64,000 bases of DNA from Shewanella mesophila (GCF_019457515.1 NZ_CP080421.1:1860001-1924000); one strand, 5' to 3'. Counted from the stretch's first letter, positions 1 through 8,161 are shown. Program-made: numbers and translations. The notes: a model not told the origin generated them from the letters alone.

Positions 1-455
1 CGGCGGCATGGTTTGGTAACGCCGAGTGGGGATTGGGGTTACCACTGCCTGAGCTTATGGTCTCTCTAGCCGCAGGCTCAGAGTTCTTTGGCGCAATACT
101 ATTGGTGTTAGGGTTAGGAACTCGATTAATCTCGATTCCTTTGATGTTTACCATGTTGGTCGCCGCTTTTGCGGTGCATTGGGGTAATGGTTGGCTGGCT
201 ATTGCCGATCCCAGCTCTTGGTTAGCCAATGAACAAGTACTTGCCTCTGCTGATAAGTTACAAGCGGCAAAGTCACTACTACAAGAGTATGGCAATTATG
301 ATTGGTTAACATCCTCGGGTAATTTAGTGGTGCTCAATAATGGTGTCGAGTTTGCCATTACCTACTTACTTATGTTGTTTGCGCTAGTTATTATTGGTGG
401 TGGGCGTTATACCAGTGTTGATTATTACATCGCAAAGCATAATCAATTGCTATAG
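1..455 (+). CDS. DoxX-family membrane protein, HvfX-like (5' truncated)
   Basis: Only the last ~150 residues are in the window. The frame is already open at base 3, so the start lies to the left; the TTG at 33 is internal. Three hydrophobic segments are visible (around FFGAILLVLGLGTRL, PLMFTMLVAAFAV and ITYLLMLFALVIIGG), with a ~60-residue polar loop before the last one and a DoxX-like end, GGRYTSVDYYI. The loop motif HWGNGWLAIADP is what I remember of HvfX-type DoxX proteins. Those usually sit beside MNIO (DUF692) and HvfC genes that make copper-binding RiPPs, so such genes may lie just left of the window; this is inference. The general DoxX assignment is firm, the HvfX subtype fairly so. 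The membrane role (possibly quinone/redox linked) is not established. Confidence 0.8.
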   Translation, partial: AAWFGNAEWGLGLPLPELMVSLAAGSEFFGAILLVLGLGTRLISIPLMFTMLVAAFAVHWGNGWLAIADPSSWLANEQVLASADKLQAAKSLLQEYGNYDWLTSSGNLVVLNNGVEFAITYLLMLFALVIIGGGRYTSVDYYIAKHNQLL

Positions 456-546
456 CAACTTGCTGGGTGTAAATCCCACTAAATTAGTGGGATTTTATAA
501 GTCAATTTGCTAATCTCTGAGCATAATTTCTCTGTTGGATTAACTC

Positions 547-1095
547 GTGGATGCCATTGAACTGCTTTTAACTCGCCAATCTTCACCAAGATTGGTTGCT
601 CCAGCCCCAGATGAATCTCAACTCACCACAATTTTAAATGCCGCCGTTAGAGTGCCTGATCACGGCGGGCTTAATCCGTGGGAGTTCATTGTTGCCAGCG
701 GCGATGGGCTTGATAAGTTATCTCAGTTGTTCGTAAAGGCGACCGCAGCCGATGGCGGGGATGAGGCCACCTTAGCCAAAGTGGCTAATATGCCGCGAAG
801 AGCACCTATGGTTGTTACCGTTGTCGCGAAAGTCGTCGAGCATCCCAAAGTACCGGAGATTGAGCAGCATCTGGCCGTTGGGTGTGCCTGTATGGCAATG
901 CAACAAGCTTCGTTTGCGTTAGGTTTAGGTGGAATTTGGCGAACTGGAAGCTTGGCATTTAATGCTCAATTACATCAAGATCTGGGCTTGGGAGCTAATG
1001 ATCAGATCATCGGTTTCTTGTACTTAGGTACGCCAGCAGTTAAGGCGCCAATAAAACCTACAAAACCAGCTGAAAACTTTGTTCGTTATTTGTGA
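547..1095 (+). CDS. ydjA: YdjA-type FMN nitroreductase
   Basis: 182 residues, close to the ~183 of E. coli YdjA and collinear with it from MDAIELLLTRQS to the C-terminus. Family landmarks are the N-terminal RQS FMN-binding segment, the PDHGGLNPWEF region (HxxxxPW type), the GCACMAMQQASFALGLGGIW core and the end segment IIGFLYLGTP. Members are homodimeric flavoproteins that reduce small nitro or quinone-like electrophiles with NAD(P)H; the true substrate of YdjA is unknown. The start is GTG at 547: the ATG at 551 is out of frame, and upstream bases carry only a weak ribosome site. It is monocistronic, with a clear intrinsic terminator about 110 bases downstream. Confidence 0.9.
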   Translation: MDAIELLLTRQSSPRLVAPAPDESQLTTILNAAVRVPDHGGLNPWEFIVASGDGLDKLSQLFVKATAADGGDEATLAKVANMPRRAPMVVTVVAKVVEHPKVPEIEQHLAVGCACMAMQQASFALGLGGIWRTGSLAFNAQLHQDLGLGANDQIIGFLYLGTPAVKAPIKPTKPAENFVRYL

Positions 1096-1458
1096 ACTAA
1101 GGGTAATAGACTTTAGTCGGGTTTACTCTTTTTATAAATCTGTCACAGTAGCCATGAGCCTGCATTAACCTATGCATAGCTTTTCACCCTAAGTGATTTT
1201 GTTGTTGCCCGCCGTTTGAGCGGGCATTTTTTTGCTTGTCTGTTGGGCCTGTTGATCTTTTTCGGGTCGAAGTTTGTGTGAGAAAAAGCGTTTTAATCGA
1301 GGCGAGTGGATCCCAGCCTAATGATCTAAGCAAAATTCACTTTACAGGCTGAATGCTTACCTCACCATGATTGCATTGTTATTGTTACCACTTCCTATGA
1401 AGCCGCGTTCGCAGTATAGTCGAATGCTAATTGTGTCAAAGGCTTATAGGAGAATGAA
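1096..1458. other. Intergenic region with one terminator
   Basis: This gap holds the terminator at 1206-1233 and the promoter and leader of the acetyltransferase at 1459. No credible reading frame or RNA gene was seen on either strand. Confidence 0.6.
1206..1233 (+). terminator. Rho-independent terminator
   Basis: A 7-bp G+C stem TGCCCGC (1206-1212) pairs with GCGGGCA (1220-1226) around a 7-base loop and is followed by seven T. It ends the nitroreductase transcript. Confidence 0.85.
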
Positions 1459-1971
1459 ATGCTTATCGCGGAAACACCCCGTTTAATACTGCGAAGAATG
1501 ACCTTGTCCGATGCGCCATTTATGCTGGAATTATTAAATTCGGATGATTTTATACGTCATATAGGTGATAGGGGCGTGCGAACCATTCCTCAAGCCGAGA
1601 ACTACCTCATCGAAGGCCCAATGCACAGTTATCTTGAGCATGGGTACGGCATGTACATTGTGGCGCTAAAATCAACGGGCGAAGCTGTGGGGGTTGCTGG
1701 TTTGGTGAAACGCCCCGAGCTGACCGAAACCGATTTAGGCTATGCATTATTGCCTAGGTTTTATCATAAAGGATACGCAATTGAAGCGGCGCAGGCCGTA
1801 TTAAGACACAGCGATGGATTGGGGGTGGATCCGGTTGTTGCCATCGTCAATCCTGACAATAAGGCGTCGATTAATCTATTAGAAAAACTGGGTTTTTGTT
1901 TCCTGCAATCAATATCTTGGCAAGATGAACAACAAGTATTAATGTTTAAACGAGAGCTTGAAGTTACCTAG
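1459..1971 (+). CDS. GNAT acetyltransferase, RimJ/RimL-like
   Basis: 170 residues with the pattern of ribosomal-protein-type GNAT enzymes (Acetyltransf_3). The N-terminus ETPRLILRRMTLSDAPFM is diagnostic, followed by a GVAGLVKRPE strand, DLGYALLPRFYHKGYAIEA containing the acetyl-CoA loop, and VNPDNKASINLLEKLGF near the C-terminus. It should transfer acetyl from acetyl-CoA to an amino group; the substrate is unknown. The start ATG at 1459 has TAGGAG about 8 bases upstream. It is the first of three unrelated-looking GNAT genes in the same direction, but the 156-base gap to the next suggests a separate transcript. Confidence 0.85.
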   Translation: MLIAETPRLILRRMTLSDAPFMLELLNSDDFIRHIGDRGVRTIPQAENYLIEGPMHSYLEHGYGMYIVALKSTGEAVGVAGLVKRPELTETDLGYALLPRFYHKGYAIEAAQAVLRHSDGLGVDPVVAIVNPDNKASINLLEKLGFCFLQSISWQDEQQVLMFKRELEVT

Positions 1972-2127
1972 ACTTTTTTGGTAGCGTGAAGACTCTGGTT
2001 CCTGTTAACCGACAGCGATGCGGAAGGTTTATTGGGAGGCTCTGTAATCATTGAGATGAATAGCGTAAACATGGCTTCATCAAATTTTCATATGGTATTG
2101 CTATAACCAGATTGTAGGGAGTGGATC

Positions 2128-2733
2128 ATGAATAGTCAGTCACAATCAGGTTATCTAACAGGCGAATTAGTTATTCTAGAGCCCATGCAGCGTGAGCACA
2201 TTGCAGCGTTGTCGATTGCGGTGAGTGATGGGAAGTTGTGGGAGTTGTGGTTTACCAGTGTCCCGCATCCCGATGAGATGAAAGGTTATGTTGATGATGC
2301 GATCGCAGCTGAGGAACGCGGCGAAGCACTTGCATTTGTTGTTCGGGATAAGTTTTCAGGGCAGGTAGTGGGTTCAACGCGTATTATGTCTTGGGATCAG
2401 GCCAATCGCCGTTTAGAGATCGGACATACTTGGTATGCTAAGAGTGCCCAACGAACAGGTATCAATAGCGATACAAAATATTTGTTACTTAGCTATGCCT
2501 TTGAAGTACTCGATGTGATGGCTGTGGAGTTCAGAACCCATTGGCATAACGAACGTTCCCGCGAAGCAATATCGCGCTTAGGTGCCAAACAAGATGGTGT
2601 GCTGCGAAATCACCGAATTTTGAAAGATGGCTCAGTTAGAGATACCGTAGTGTATTCAATCATTGAGGCGGAGTGGCCAGAGGTGAAGCAAAATTTGCTT
2701 CACCGAATGAATCAGTTTGAGCTCAATCGATAG
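2128..2733 (+). CDS. GNAT acetyltransferase, RimJ/RimL-like
   Basis: 201 residues. Begins with a typical Acetyltransf_3 block (LTGELVILEPMQREHIAAL), then FVVRDKFSGQVVGSTRIMS, an EIGHTWYAKSAQRTGINSDTK acetyl-CoA loop region, and HWHNERSREAISRLGAKQDG followed by RNHRILKDGSVRDTVVYS. The last segment is characteristic of the RimJ/RimL-type group that acts on N-terminal or small-molecule amines. ATG at 2128 has GGAG ~9 bases upstream. Only 17 bases separate it from the next gene, so the two are probably co-transcribed. Substrate unknown. Confidence 0.85.
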   Translation: MNSQSQSGYLTGELVILEPMQREHIAALSIAVSDGKLWELWFTSVPHPDEMKGYVDDAIAAEERGEALAFVVRDKFSGQVVGSTRIMSWDQANRRLEIGHTWYAKSAQRTGINSDTKYLLLSYAFEVLDVMAVEFRTHWHNERSREAISRLGAKQDGVLRNHRILKDGSVRDTVVYSIIEAEWPEVKQNLLHRMNQFELNR

Positions 2734-2750
2734 ATATTTAAGGAGGATAG

Positions 2751-3203
2751 ATGTCGGGTGAAATAAGGCGGGTAACATTGGAAGACGTTGATGTGGTTGC
2801 CCAACTATTTGACGAGTATCGTCAGTTTTATCATCAGGAGAGTAATATTCCATTAGCCACTCAGTTTATTTCAACTAGGTTGCTTAACCGCGATTCAATC
2901 ATTTTTGTGGTGCTCGACAATCAAGGCGTAGCTCTTGGTTTTTGTCAGTTATATCCTTCGTTCAGCTCTATTTCGGCTCAGTCTATGTTGATCCTAAGTG
3001 ATCTGTATGTGACTCAACATGCCCGCTGTGTTGGTTTAGGGAGGCGTTTAATGAATACGGCGATGGAGTACGCGAGAACTAAAAATGTGAAAACGATATT
3101 TTTGGAAACTCATAAACAGAATCACCAAGCGCAAGCCTTGTATGAGTCTTTAGGTTTCATTCAGGAAAAAGAATTTTTAAGCTATAACCTTGATATTGAG
3201 TGA
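2751..3203 (+). CDS. GNAT acetyltransferase (Acetyltransf_1 type)
   Basis: 150 residues, a compact single GNAT domain. Visible are the N-terminal EIRRVTLEDVDVVAQLFDEY, the acceptor-side strand LILSDLYVTQHAR, the pyrophosphate-binding loop RCVGLGRRLM (Q/RxxGxG/A type) and the C-terminal ETHKQNHQAQALYESLGF signature. The start ATG at 2751 has a near-perfect TAAGGAGG ribosome site 6 bases upstream, the strongest of this group. It lies 17 bases after another acetyltransferase gene of a different subfamily. The pair may share a transcript but not necessarily a substrate. Function beyond acetyl transfer cannot be read from the sequence. Confidence 0.85.
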   Translation: MSGEIRRVTLEDVDVVAQLFDEYRQFYHQESNIPLATQFISTRLLNRDSIIFVVLDNQGVALGFCQLYPSFSSISAQSMLILSDLYVTQHARCVGLGRRLMNTAMEYARTKNVKTIFLETHKQNHQAQALYESLGFIQEKEFLSYNLDIE

Positions 3204-3261
3204 TATCTAAAGTAGAAATGGTTCATTATTTATATATTGTTAATGGTCAAGGAATCTCTTC

Positions 3262-3672
3262 ATGCGTTTTAATACTCTACTCTCCGTTTTAACTTTGGCA
3301 TTATGCGGTACAGCATCTCAAACCGTATTGGCCGCATCCGATGCTGAAGTCGCATTCAACAAAGAGGTGCTTCAATGTGCGGCTTATTATCACATTGCCT
3401 CAGATGCGATTGGTAATATGAACGCTCCGCAGATGCAAGCTGTCGGCGAGCGTCTGAAAAAGTCCGGTGAAGATGCTATTGTGTTAGCCAAAAAATATCA
3501 AACGGACGCTGAGGTCGAGGCACTACTTGAAAAGAGTATTGCTGAGCAGCAAGCGAGCTTACCGAGTAATAAAAACTTAGGTGGGTTAATGAGCCGCTAT
3601 AAAAGCCCTTGCCAAAGTTTGTTGGCTAACCCACAGCAAAGACTGGATTATTGGATAATGGCCACCATGTGA
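3262..3672 (+). CDS. Exported hypothetical protein
   Basis: 136 residues with a clear Sec signal peptide (MRFNTLLSVLTLALCGTASQ, probable cleavage after VLAA). The mature part is about 110 residues, mostly helical by composition, with two cysteines (LQCAAYY and SPCQSL) that could form a disulfide in the periplasm. Charged stretches such as RLKKSGEDAIVLAKKY look amphipathic. The family is not recognised. AAGGA precedes the ATG by about 8 bases, and a good terminator follows at 3694-3720, so the gene is probably transcribed alone. Function unknown. Confidence 0.7.
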   Translation: MRFNTLLSVLTLALCGTASQTVLAASDAEVAFNKEVLQCAAYYHIASDAIGNMNAPQMQAVGERLKKSGEDAIVLAKKYQTDAEVEALLEKSIAEQQASLPSNKNLGGLMSRYKSPCQSLLANPQQRLDYWIMATM

Positions 3673-3693
3673 GCCAGTATGTTAGATATTATC

Positions 3694-3720
3694 AGAGTGC
3701 CAAAGTGCACTCTTTTTTTT
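3694..3720 (+). terminator. Rho-independent terminator
   Basis: AGAGTGC (3694-3700) pairs with GCACTCT (3707-3713) over a 6-base loop and is followed by a run of eight T. It lies 20 bases after the exported-protein gene at 3262-3672. Confidence 0.85.
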
Positions 3721-3789
3721 AACGCCTGAAACTTCAGTGCACCTAAAACGGTCTAGTTAGTTACAAAAGAGGGTTTCGCTGGAGAACCT

Positions 3790-4179
3790 ATGAATATCTA
3801 CTTTCTAATTGCCGCTATAATATCCTTGCTCACCTGTATTGCTCATCTTACTTTTGGGCATAGGCAGTTTTTAAAGCCGATGCAGCAGGCTCAATTCGAG
3901 CCTGTGGCAAAAGCTGCGATGAGTTGCGTGTTTCATTACATCTCTGTGTTCTTACTGCTATCGACCATGGTGCTATTTGCCTGTGGTTTAATGCTAGTGT
4001 CCGATATGCAAAGTTATTCGTTAGTCTTGTTTATCGCGCTTAACTTTATTTTGTTCGCCATTTGGCAAATCTATATCGGTTACTTTTCCTATGTCGCCAA
4101 TGGTTTTCGTTACTTGTATCAATGGGTGTTATTTCTACTTATTAGTGGTTTTATTCTATTTGGGACTTATTCTAGCTAA
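3790..4179 (+). CDS. Small four-helix inner-membrane protein
   Basis: 129 residues containing four hydrophobic segments (about residues 3-19, 45-68, 78-100 and 107-125) and almost no soluble domain. A conserved-looking motif, HLTFGHRQFLKPM, lies after the first helix. The architecture resembles uncharacterised small membrane proteins found in many gammaproteobacteria; I cannot name a family. GGAG sits 7 bases before the ATG. The following stretch has no same-strand partner, so no operon context helps. Function unknown. Confidence 0.65.
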   Translation: MNIYFLIAAIISLLTCIAHLTFGHRQFLKPMQQAQFEPVAKAAMSCVFHYISVFLLLSTMVLFACGLMLVSDMQSYSLVLFIALNFILFAIWQIYIGYFSYVANGFRYLYQWVLFLLISGFILFGTYSS

Positions 4180-4457
4180 TAGAACTAGATTAATTAGATG
4201 TTATACCGATTATCATGTGAGGAAAGTCAGCTCTCGTTTGAGGATTTTGTTGTGTAAAAGGGGGAGTTGCAGATAATGATTCTAGGGGGAACCGTATAAA
4301 TAAAGAGTATATCGCTTAAATCATTTATCTACTGCGGTATCAAAACGGTTAACGACCGACAACATTTTTATTTGCAGGGCAGGCAAATCCCACCTGGGAT
4401 TGAGTATATGTTTTCTCAAGATTAATGAAATATCTCTGTTAAGCTCTAGCTTGCGAC

Positions 4458-4703
4458 TTATTCACCCATTGGCATTTGTTGGGCATAACAGTTTTGATTG
4501 GTTTCACAATTATCTGCGGTTAGGGTGACCTTTAATTGGCTGAGCTCTTGATTTGGTATCGAGTCACTTTGTTCATCTATCCAAGCACTTTTAATATCCG
4601 ATAGCCAGTTGCTACCCGTACCTTGCTCAAAGTAGTCTGAAACGTCGACAAACGTTAACCAAAATGCGTAAGCAATGATGGAGTAAATTGTAACACGAAA
4701 CAT
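4458..4703 (-). CDS. Small exported or membrane-anchored hypothetical protein
   Basis: 81 residues. The N-terminal ~18 residues (MFRVTIYSIIAYAFWLTF) form one hydrophobic segment, either an uncleaved anchor or a signal peptide. The rest is acidic and hydrophilic, ending with a cysteine pair (DNCETNQNCYAQQ) that could be disulfide-bonded in the periplasm. No family recognised. The upstream ribosome site is weak. It is isolated and transcribed against the neighbouring membrane-protein gene. The composition looks coding rather than random, but support is moderate. Confidence 0.5.
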   Translation of the reverse strand: MFRVTIYSIIAYAFWLTFVDVSDYFEQGTGSNWLSDIKSAWIDEQSDSIPNQELSQLKVTLTADNCETNQNCYAQQMPMGE

Positions 4704-4937
4704 GGTTTGTACCCTGTAGGACCTAATTTAGCTTCGCACTATACTCGCTAATTTTTAAGAAAGAAACTGTCAATGTTTTGCCGCTATTTTGTACTAACGA
4801 GGTGTTTTTTTATTGTTGATTTTAAAGTAAAAAGTCTGATGTAGTAGATTTTCGCGCCAATAAAAAATCAGTGTCAGATTCTTAACAAATAGCGAAATTT
4901 TGACGATGAATAATCTATTAATGGCCGTTGAAGGAAT

Positions 4938-5003
4938 CATACCAGTCAGTGTATAGACGTGATTGCTCAGTGATAATGTAGCGTTTCAGAGTCGAGGTTT
5001 TTC
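4938..5003 (+). repeat. Fragment of dispersed repeat (left end of MITE-like element)
   Basis: The stretch starting ATACCAGTCAGTGTATA aligns base for base, with scattered substitutions, to the left end of the complete element at 44408-44475. Shared blocks include GTGATYGCTCAGTGA and the final GGTTTTT. Similarity stops at about 5000 and no matching right terminus is clear nearby. It is therefore a solo or decayed end rather than a full copy. Confidence 0.6.
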
Positions 5004-5056
5004 GTTAGGGATTTATTGTCGGGCAGATATTTGCAAGATGTAAAATGAAATAGCTT

Positions 5057-5094
5057 ACCCTGTGGGTTAAATAAACCTATTTAACCCACAGGGT
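5057..5094. repeat. Perfect 17-bp inverted repeat, 4-base spacer
   Basis: ACCCTGTGGGTTAAATA (5057-5073) is followed by AACC and its exact reverse complement (5078-5094). There is no T-run directly after either arm, so it does not look like a standard intrinsic terminator. It lies about 135 bases downstream of the minus-strand hydrogenase maturation operon and could be a transcript-end hairpin or a protein-binding palindrome. Confidence 0.75.
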
Positions 5095-5228
5095 GCAGTT
5101 ATCAAACCCAATAACAGCGCTAATTCAATACACTAATCGACTTTCAATACGCAATCGAACATACCATATCAATGGCACTATTTGCGTCGTCAGTTCGTAT
5201 TCTTACTCTGTGATCTGATTCAGTATTG

Positions 5229-5393
5229 TTAGTTGCGTTTTTTCCACACCATAATACCTGCCACTATGATCACTAACGCGACGATAGGTAACAGATCATT
5301 AAGATGATGGAATAAACCTATACCTTGGTGTCCGGGATGTGCCCAAGCCGCAGCGGGTAACAAACTGACTAATAGTAGTAGGGCTCTGTTCAT
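5229..5393 (-). CDS. 54-residue exported membrane micro-protein, HupE-like N-terminus
   Basis: A short gene 32 bases after hypA on the same strand. GGAGAAG ends 4 bases before its ATG (5393). The product has a classic signal peptide (MNRALLLLVSLLPAAAWA, cleavage before HPGHQ), a His-rich short segment (HPGHQGIGLFHH), one transmembrane helix (LLPIVALVIIVAGIMV) and a basic end WKKRN. The AWA/HPGH start resembles the N-terminus of HupE/UreJ nickel transporters, but the five further helices are absent. It could be a stand-alone nickel-related micro-protein of the hydrogenase operon or the relic of a hupE gene. Coding is well supported by ribosome site, signal peptide and operon position; the function is inference. 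Confidence 0.7.
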   Translation of the reverse strand: MNRALLLLVSLLPAAAWAHPGHQGIGLFHHLNDLLPIVALVIIVAGIMVWKKRN

Positions 5394-5425
5394 TTGACTT
5401 CTCCATATTTTGTTTGTGTAGGTTG

Positions 5426-5773
5426 TTAATCGGTTTCCAGCTCTAACTGCATGAGTAGCATCTCTTCACCATCAGTAATTTTGGTGTCGAAGCTATTGCA
5501 GTTAGGACAAATTACGGTGCGCTCAGTCACTTCATCTGTTGTGTGACATTGGTTGCACGCTATAACAATCGGTTGTATCTCAATAACAAGCTCTGCTTCT
5601 TTGGCGCGACCTTCTAGTTTGAAGGTATCGAATGCGGTCGCTAACAGAGAGGGTTCAACACCACTGAGTACCCCTATTTTTATTACGACCTTTGTTATTC
5701 GGGTTGCCTGATTTTCATCGGCATGTTGTTCGCACTGCTCTAGCAATGCACTGACAATGGAATATTCATGCAT
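5426..5773 (-). CDS. hypA: Hydrogenase nickel-insertion protein HypA
   Basis: 115 residues. HypA delivers Ni to the hydrogenase large subunit together with HypB. It starts with the invariant MHEYSI (His2 binds Ni), contains the two zinc pairs CNQC and CPNC separated by 14 residues, and has the [13 protein letters not shown] segment typical of the family. A longer reading frame upstream exists, but the MHEYS start is required for Ni binding. This ATG overlaps the hypE stop by one base (TAATG), showing translational coupling. Last conserved gene of the hya-hyp operon, followed by the 54-residue micro-protein gene. Confidence 0.95.
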   Translation of the reverse strand: MHEYSIVSALLEQCEQHADENQATRITKVVIKIGVLSGVEPSLLATAFDTFKLEGRAKEAELVIEIQPIVIACNQCHTTDEVTERTVICPNCNSFDTKITDGEEMLLMQLELETD

Positions 5774-6798
5774 TAGCAGATCCTTGGTAATAATTCTCCG
5801 TGGGGCAGGTCGAGATAACGACTGCTTCCCCAAGGGGTTTTTAACACCACTTTACCCTGATGATCCGCGTCCACTCGACCAATAATTGCGGCTTGGTGAC
5901 AGTGGCCATAACGCTGAATGATCTCTACTACACCTGCGGCGATATCACTAGGCACGGCGAGAATAAACGTACCTTCGTTGGCAAGATCATGTGGTTCAAA
6001 GCCATAGAGTTCACATAAACCTTTGACTTCATCACTGACAGGGATGAGAGACTCTTCGACGTTTATGCCCACATTGGATGCCACAGCCCATTCGTTAAGT
6101 ACGGCAGCAAGGCCGCCGCGGGTCGCATCTCGCATCGCGTGAATATCAATATTTGCCGCTATCAGTTGCTCGACGATTGGCCAAAGATTCGCGCAATCAC
6201 TGGTTAATTCAGACTCAAGGGCTAAGCCCTCTCTTGCCATTAAAATTGCCGCGCCGTGACGGCCAATATCACCCGAGACGATAATCGCATCGCCAACTTG
6301 GAGGTTTTTGACCGAGATATTGGGTTTTAAGATGCGCCCAACACCTGAGGTATTGATAAATAGACCATCGGCACACCCTTTGGGAACGACTTTAGTGTCG
6401 CCGCAGACAACACGGGTGCAACTTTTGTGAAGTTCCTTGGCCATGGTGTCGACAATCTCTTTAAGCTGGCGGATAGGGAAGCCCTCTTCAATAATAAAGC
6501 TGCAGCTTAGATATTGAGGCTCAGCGCCCATCATAGCTAGATCGTTCACCGTACCAGCAACCGCTAATTTTCCTATGTTACCGCCGGCAAAGAACAGCGG
6601 TGCAACGGTAAAAGAGTCAGTGGTAAAGGCGGCTTGTCCCTCAATATTAACAATCGCTGCATCCTCTTCATTGGCAAGGATAGGGTTGTTAAATGCCTTA
6701 AAAAAGATGGACTTGATAAGGTGATTCATCTCTTTACCGCCGCCGCCATGGCTGAGCTGAACGGATTTCTCTGTTGCGTTATCAAATGCTTGAGACAT
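5773..6798 (-). CDS. hypE: Hydrogenase maturation carbamoyl dehydratase HypE
   Basis: 341 residues, the normal HypE length. HypE dehydrates a C-terminal thiocarbamate (made by HypF) to thiocyanate, the source of the two CN ligands of the NiFe site. The sequence shows the N-terminal [14 protein letters not shown], the PurM/AIR-synthase-like ATP-binding core ([33 protein letters not shown]) and the obligatory terminal PRIC with the acceptor cysteine as the last residue. It lies 2 bases after hypD and overlaps hypA by one base. All key residues appear intact. Confidence 0.96.
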   Translation of the reverse strand: MSQAFDNATEKSVQLSHGGGGKEMNHLIKSIFFKAFNNPILANEEDAAIVNIEGQAAFTTDSFTVAPLFFAGGNIGKLAVAGTVNDLAMMGAEPQYLSCSFIIEEGFPIRQLKEIVDTMAKELHKSCTRVVCGDTKVVPKGCADGLFINTSGVGRILKPNISVKNLQVGDAIIVSGDIGRHGAAILMAREGLALESELTSDCANLWPIVEQLIAANIDIHAMRDATRGGLAAVLNEWAVASNVGINVEESLIPVSDEVKGLCELYGFEPHDLANEGTFILAVPSDIAAGVVEIIQRYGHCHQAAIIGRVDADHQGKVVLKTPWGSSRYLDLPHGELLPRIC

Positions 6799-6800
6799 GG

Positions 6801-7916
6801 TTACACTCCGTTATAGCGGTAATAGGCATTACAGGCGCCTTCTGAGCTCACCATACAACTGCCTAGGGGAGACTCTGGCGTACAACCTCGACCAAACACC
6901 TTGCAATCTTTAGGTTTTGCAATACCGCGCAATATGTCGCCGCACTGGCAAGCCTTATGATCATCGATGTCGGCTACATCTAGCTTTTCGGCATAAATAA
7001 GCTCTGCATTTCTGTGCGCATATTCCGGTCTGAGCATCAGCGCCGAATCGGCCAAGGGACCAAGCCCTCTCCAGCGAAATTGCGGGCGTACCATCATGTA
7101 TTTGTTCACTTTTTGTTGAGCGTGAACATTACCATCTTCGCTGACTGCGCGGCTATATTGCACATCTAGCTCTGCGACATCGGCCACTTTCTGCTTCACA
7201 ATACGTAAGATAGACTCCATGACATCGACAGGCTCAAAGCCGGCAACGACGACGGGGGTGGCATACTGTTCAACGGTGTGGCGATAGAGCTTAGCACCAC
7301 TGATCACGCTAACATGGGCGGGTCCTATAAAGGCGTTTACAGTGGCTTGTGGATCGGCCATGACCGCATCGATAGCTGGTGGCACCAGTACATGATTAAT
7401 GTGAAACAATAGGTTGTCGATATTTTGGCTTTCGGCTTGTTCGATAAGCACTGCCGTCATCGGCGTTGAGGTCTCGAATCCAATAGCAAAGAAGATCACG
7501 GTTTTATCAGGATTTTCTCTGGCGATAGTGAGCGTATCGAGCGGATCGTAAATTGGGCGGATATCACAGCCTTTAGCTCTAAACTGCGCAAGACTGCCTT
7601 TTGAACCCGGTACTCTGATCATATCCCCAAGGGTGACCAAAATGACGTTATCCTGAGAGGCTAAAATCGCCGCATGATCGATGCGTTCTTTAGGCATAAC
7701 GCACACAGGGCAACCAGGGCCATGAACAAACTCAATATTGCTTGGCAACAGTTGATTTAGCCCATACTTCATTATGGTATGGGTATGACCGCCACACACC
7801 TCCATGATATTGATCTTGCCTGAATAGCCATTGGCTAAACGGTGGATCTCCTTGGACAGATTGTTAATGGTGTCAGGATCTCTAAAGCCTTGGTAAAGCT
7901 GTTTGAGCTCAATCAT
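6801..7916 (-). CDS. hypD: Hydrogenase maturation Fe-S protein HypD
   Basis: 371 residues. HypD is the 4Fe-4S scaffold on which, with HypC, the Fe(CN)2CO group is assembled. Family motifs are intact: MEVCGGHTHTIMKYG, GPGCPVCVMPKERID, FFAIGFETSTPMTA, VVAGFEPVDVMESI and the C-terminal cysteine-rich segment CQCGDILRG...CKVFGRGCTPESPLG...CMVSSEGAC. It sits between hypC (2-base gap) and hypE (2-base gap), the usual order. Confidence 0.96.
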   Translation of the reverse strand: MIELKQLYQGFRDPDTINNLSKEIHRLANGYSGKINIMEVCGGHTHTIMKYGLNQLLPSNIEFVHGPGCPVCVMPKERIDHAAILASQDNVILVTLGDMIRVPGSKGSLAQFRAKGCDIRPIYDPLDTLTIARENPDKTVIFFAIGFETSTPMTAVLIEQAESQNIDNLLFHINHVLVPPAIDAVMADPQATVNAFIGPAHVSVISGAKLYRHTVEQYATPVVVAGFEPVDVMESILRIVKQKVADVAELDVQYSRAVSEDGNVHAQQKVNKYMMVRPQFRWRGLGPLADSALMLRPEYAHRNAELIYAEKLDVADIDDHKACQCGDILRGIAKPKDCKVFGRGCTPESPLGSCMVSSEGACNAYYRYNGV

Positions 7917-7918
7917 GG

Positions 7919-8161
7919 TTAGTGCTCCTGTTCATCCATCTTATCGACGATCTCTTGATAAAGCGCCAAGCTCTGCTCTGCATCAGCCTTATCGATTTTA
8001 TTCATCACAAAACCGATATGGATTAACACATAGTCATCCAGTTCGAGGGGATCACTGAGCAGGTGACTGCTGACTTTTCGCTTAACCCCCATGGTTTCCA
8101 CGGTAACCGCTTGTTCATCGGGATGAAGTGCGACAACCTTGGACGGTATCGATAGGCACAT
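7919..8161 (-). CDS. hypC: Hydrogenase assembly chaperone HypC
   Basis: 80 residues. Starts MCLSIPSKVV with the essential Cys2, followed by the OB-fold core (VETMGVKRKVSSHLL) and the conserved DYVLIHIGFVMNKID. HypC binds iron and the large-subunit precursor and carries Fe(CN)2CO with HypD. It begins 2 bases after hypB and ends 2 bases before hypD, so translation of this block is tightly coupled. Because one hydrogenase is encoded here, this HypC probably serves HyaB. Confidence 0.95.
   Translation of the reverse strand: MCLSIPSKVVALHPDEQAVTVETMGVKRKVSSHLLSDPLELDDYVLIHIGFVMNKIDKADAEQSLALYQEIVDKMDEQEH

Larger units (their letters stand above)
4704..5228. other. Gene-poor region between two minus-strand genes
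   Basis: About 525 bases without a credible gene. It contains an AT-rich stretch (4740-4900), a fragment of a dispersed repeat (4938-5003) and a perfect 17-bp palindrome (5057-5094). The remainder shows no recognisable structure. Confidence 0.6.

Noticed and set aside
4091..4276. A 61-codon frame overlapping the end of the small membrane-protein gene
   Set aside because: Starts inside the gene at 3790-4179 in a shifted frame without ribosome site; the basic, Cys-containing tail is not protein-like.
5774..5833. A 20-codon N-terminal extension of HypA
   Set aside because: It would overlap hypE and place the essential MHEYS nickel site internally; the TAATG coupling gives the normal start.
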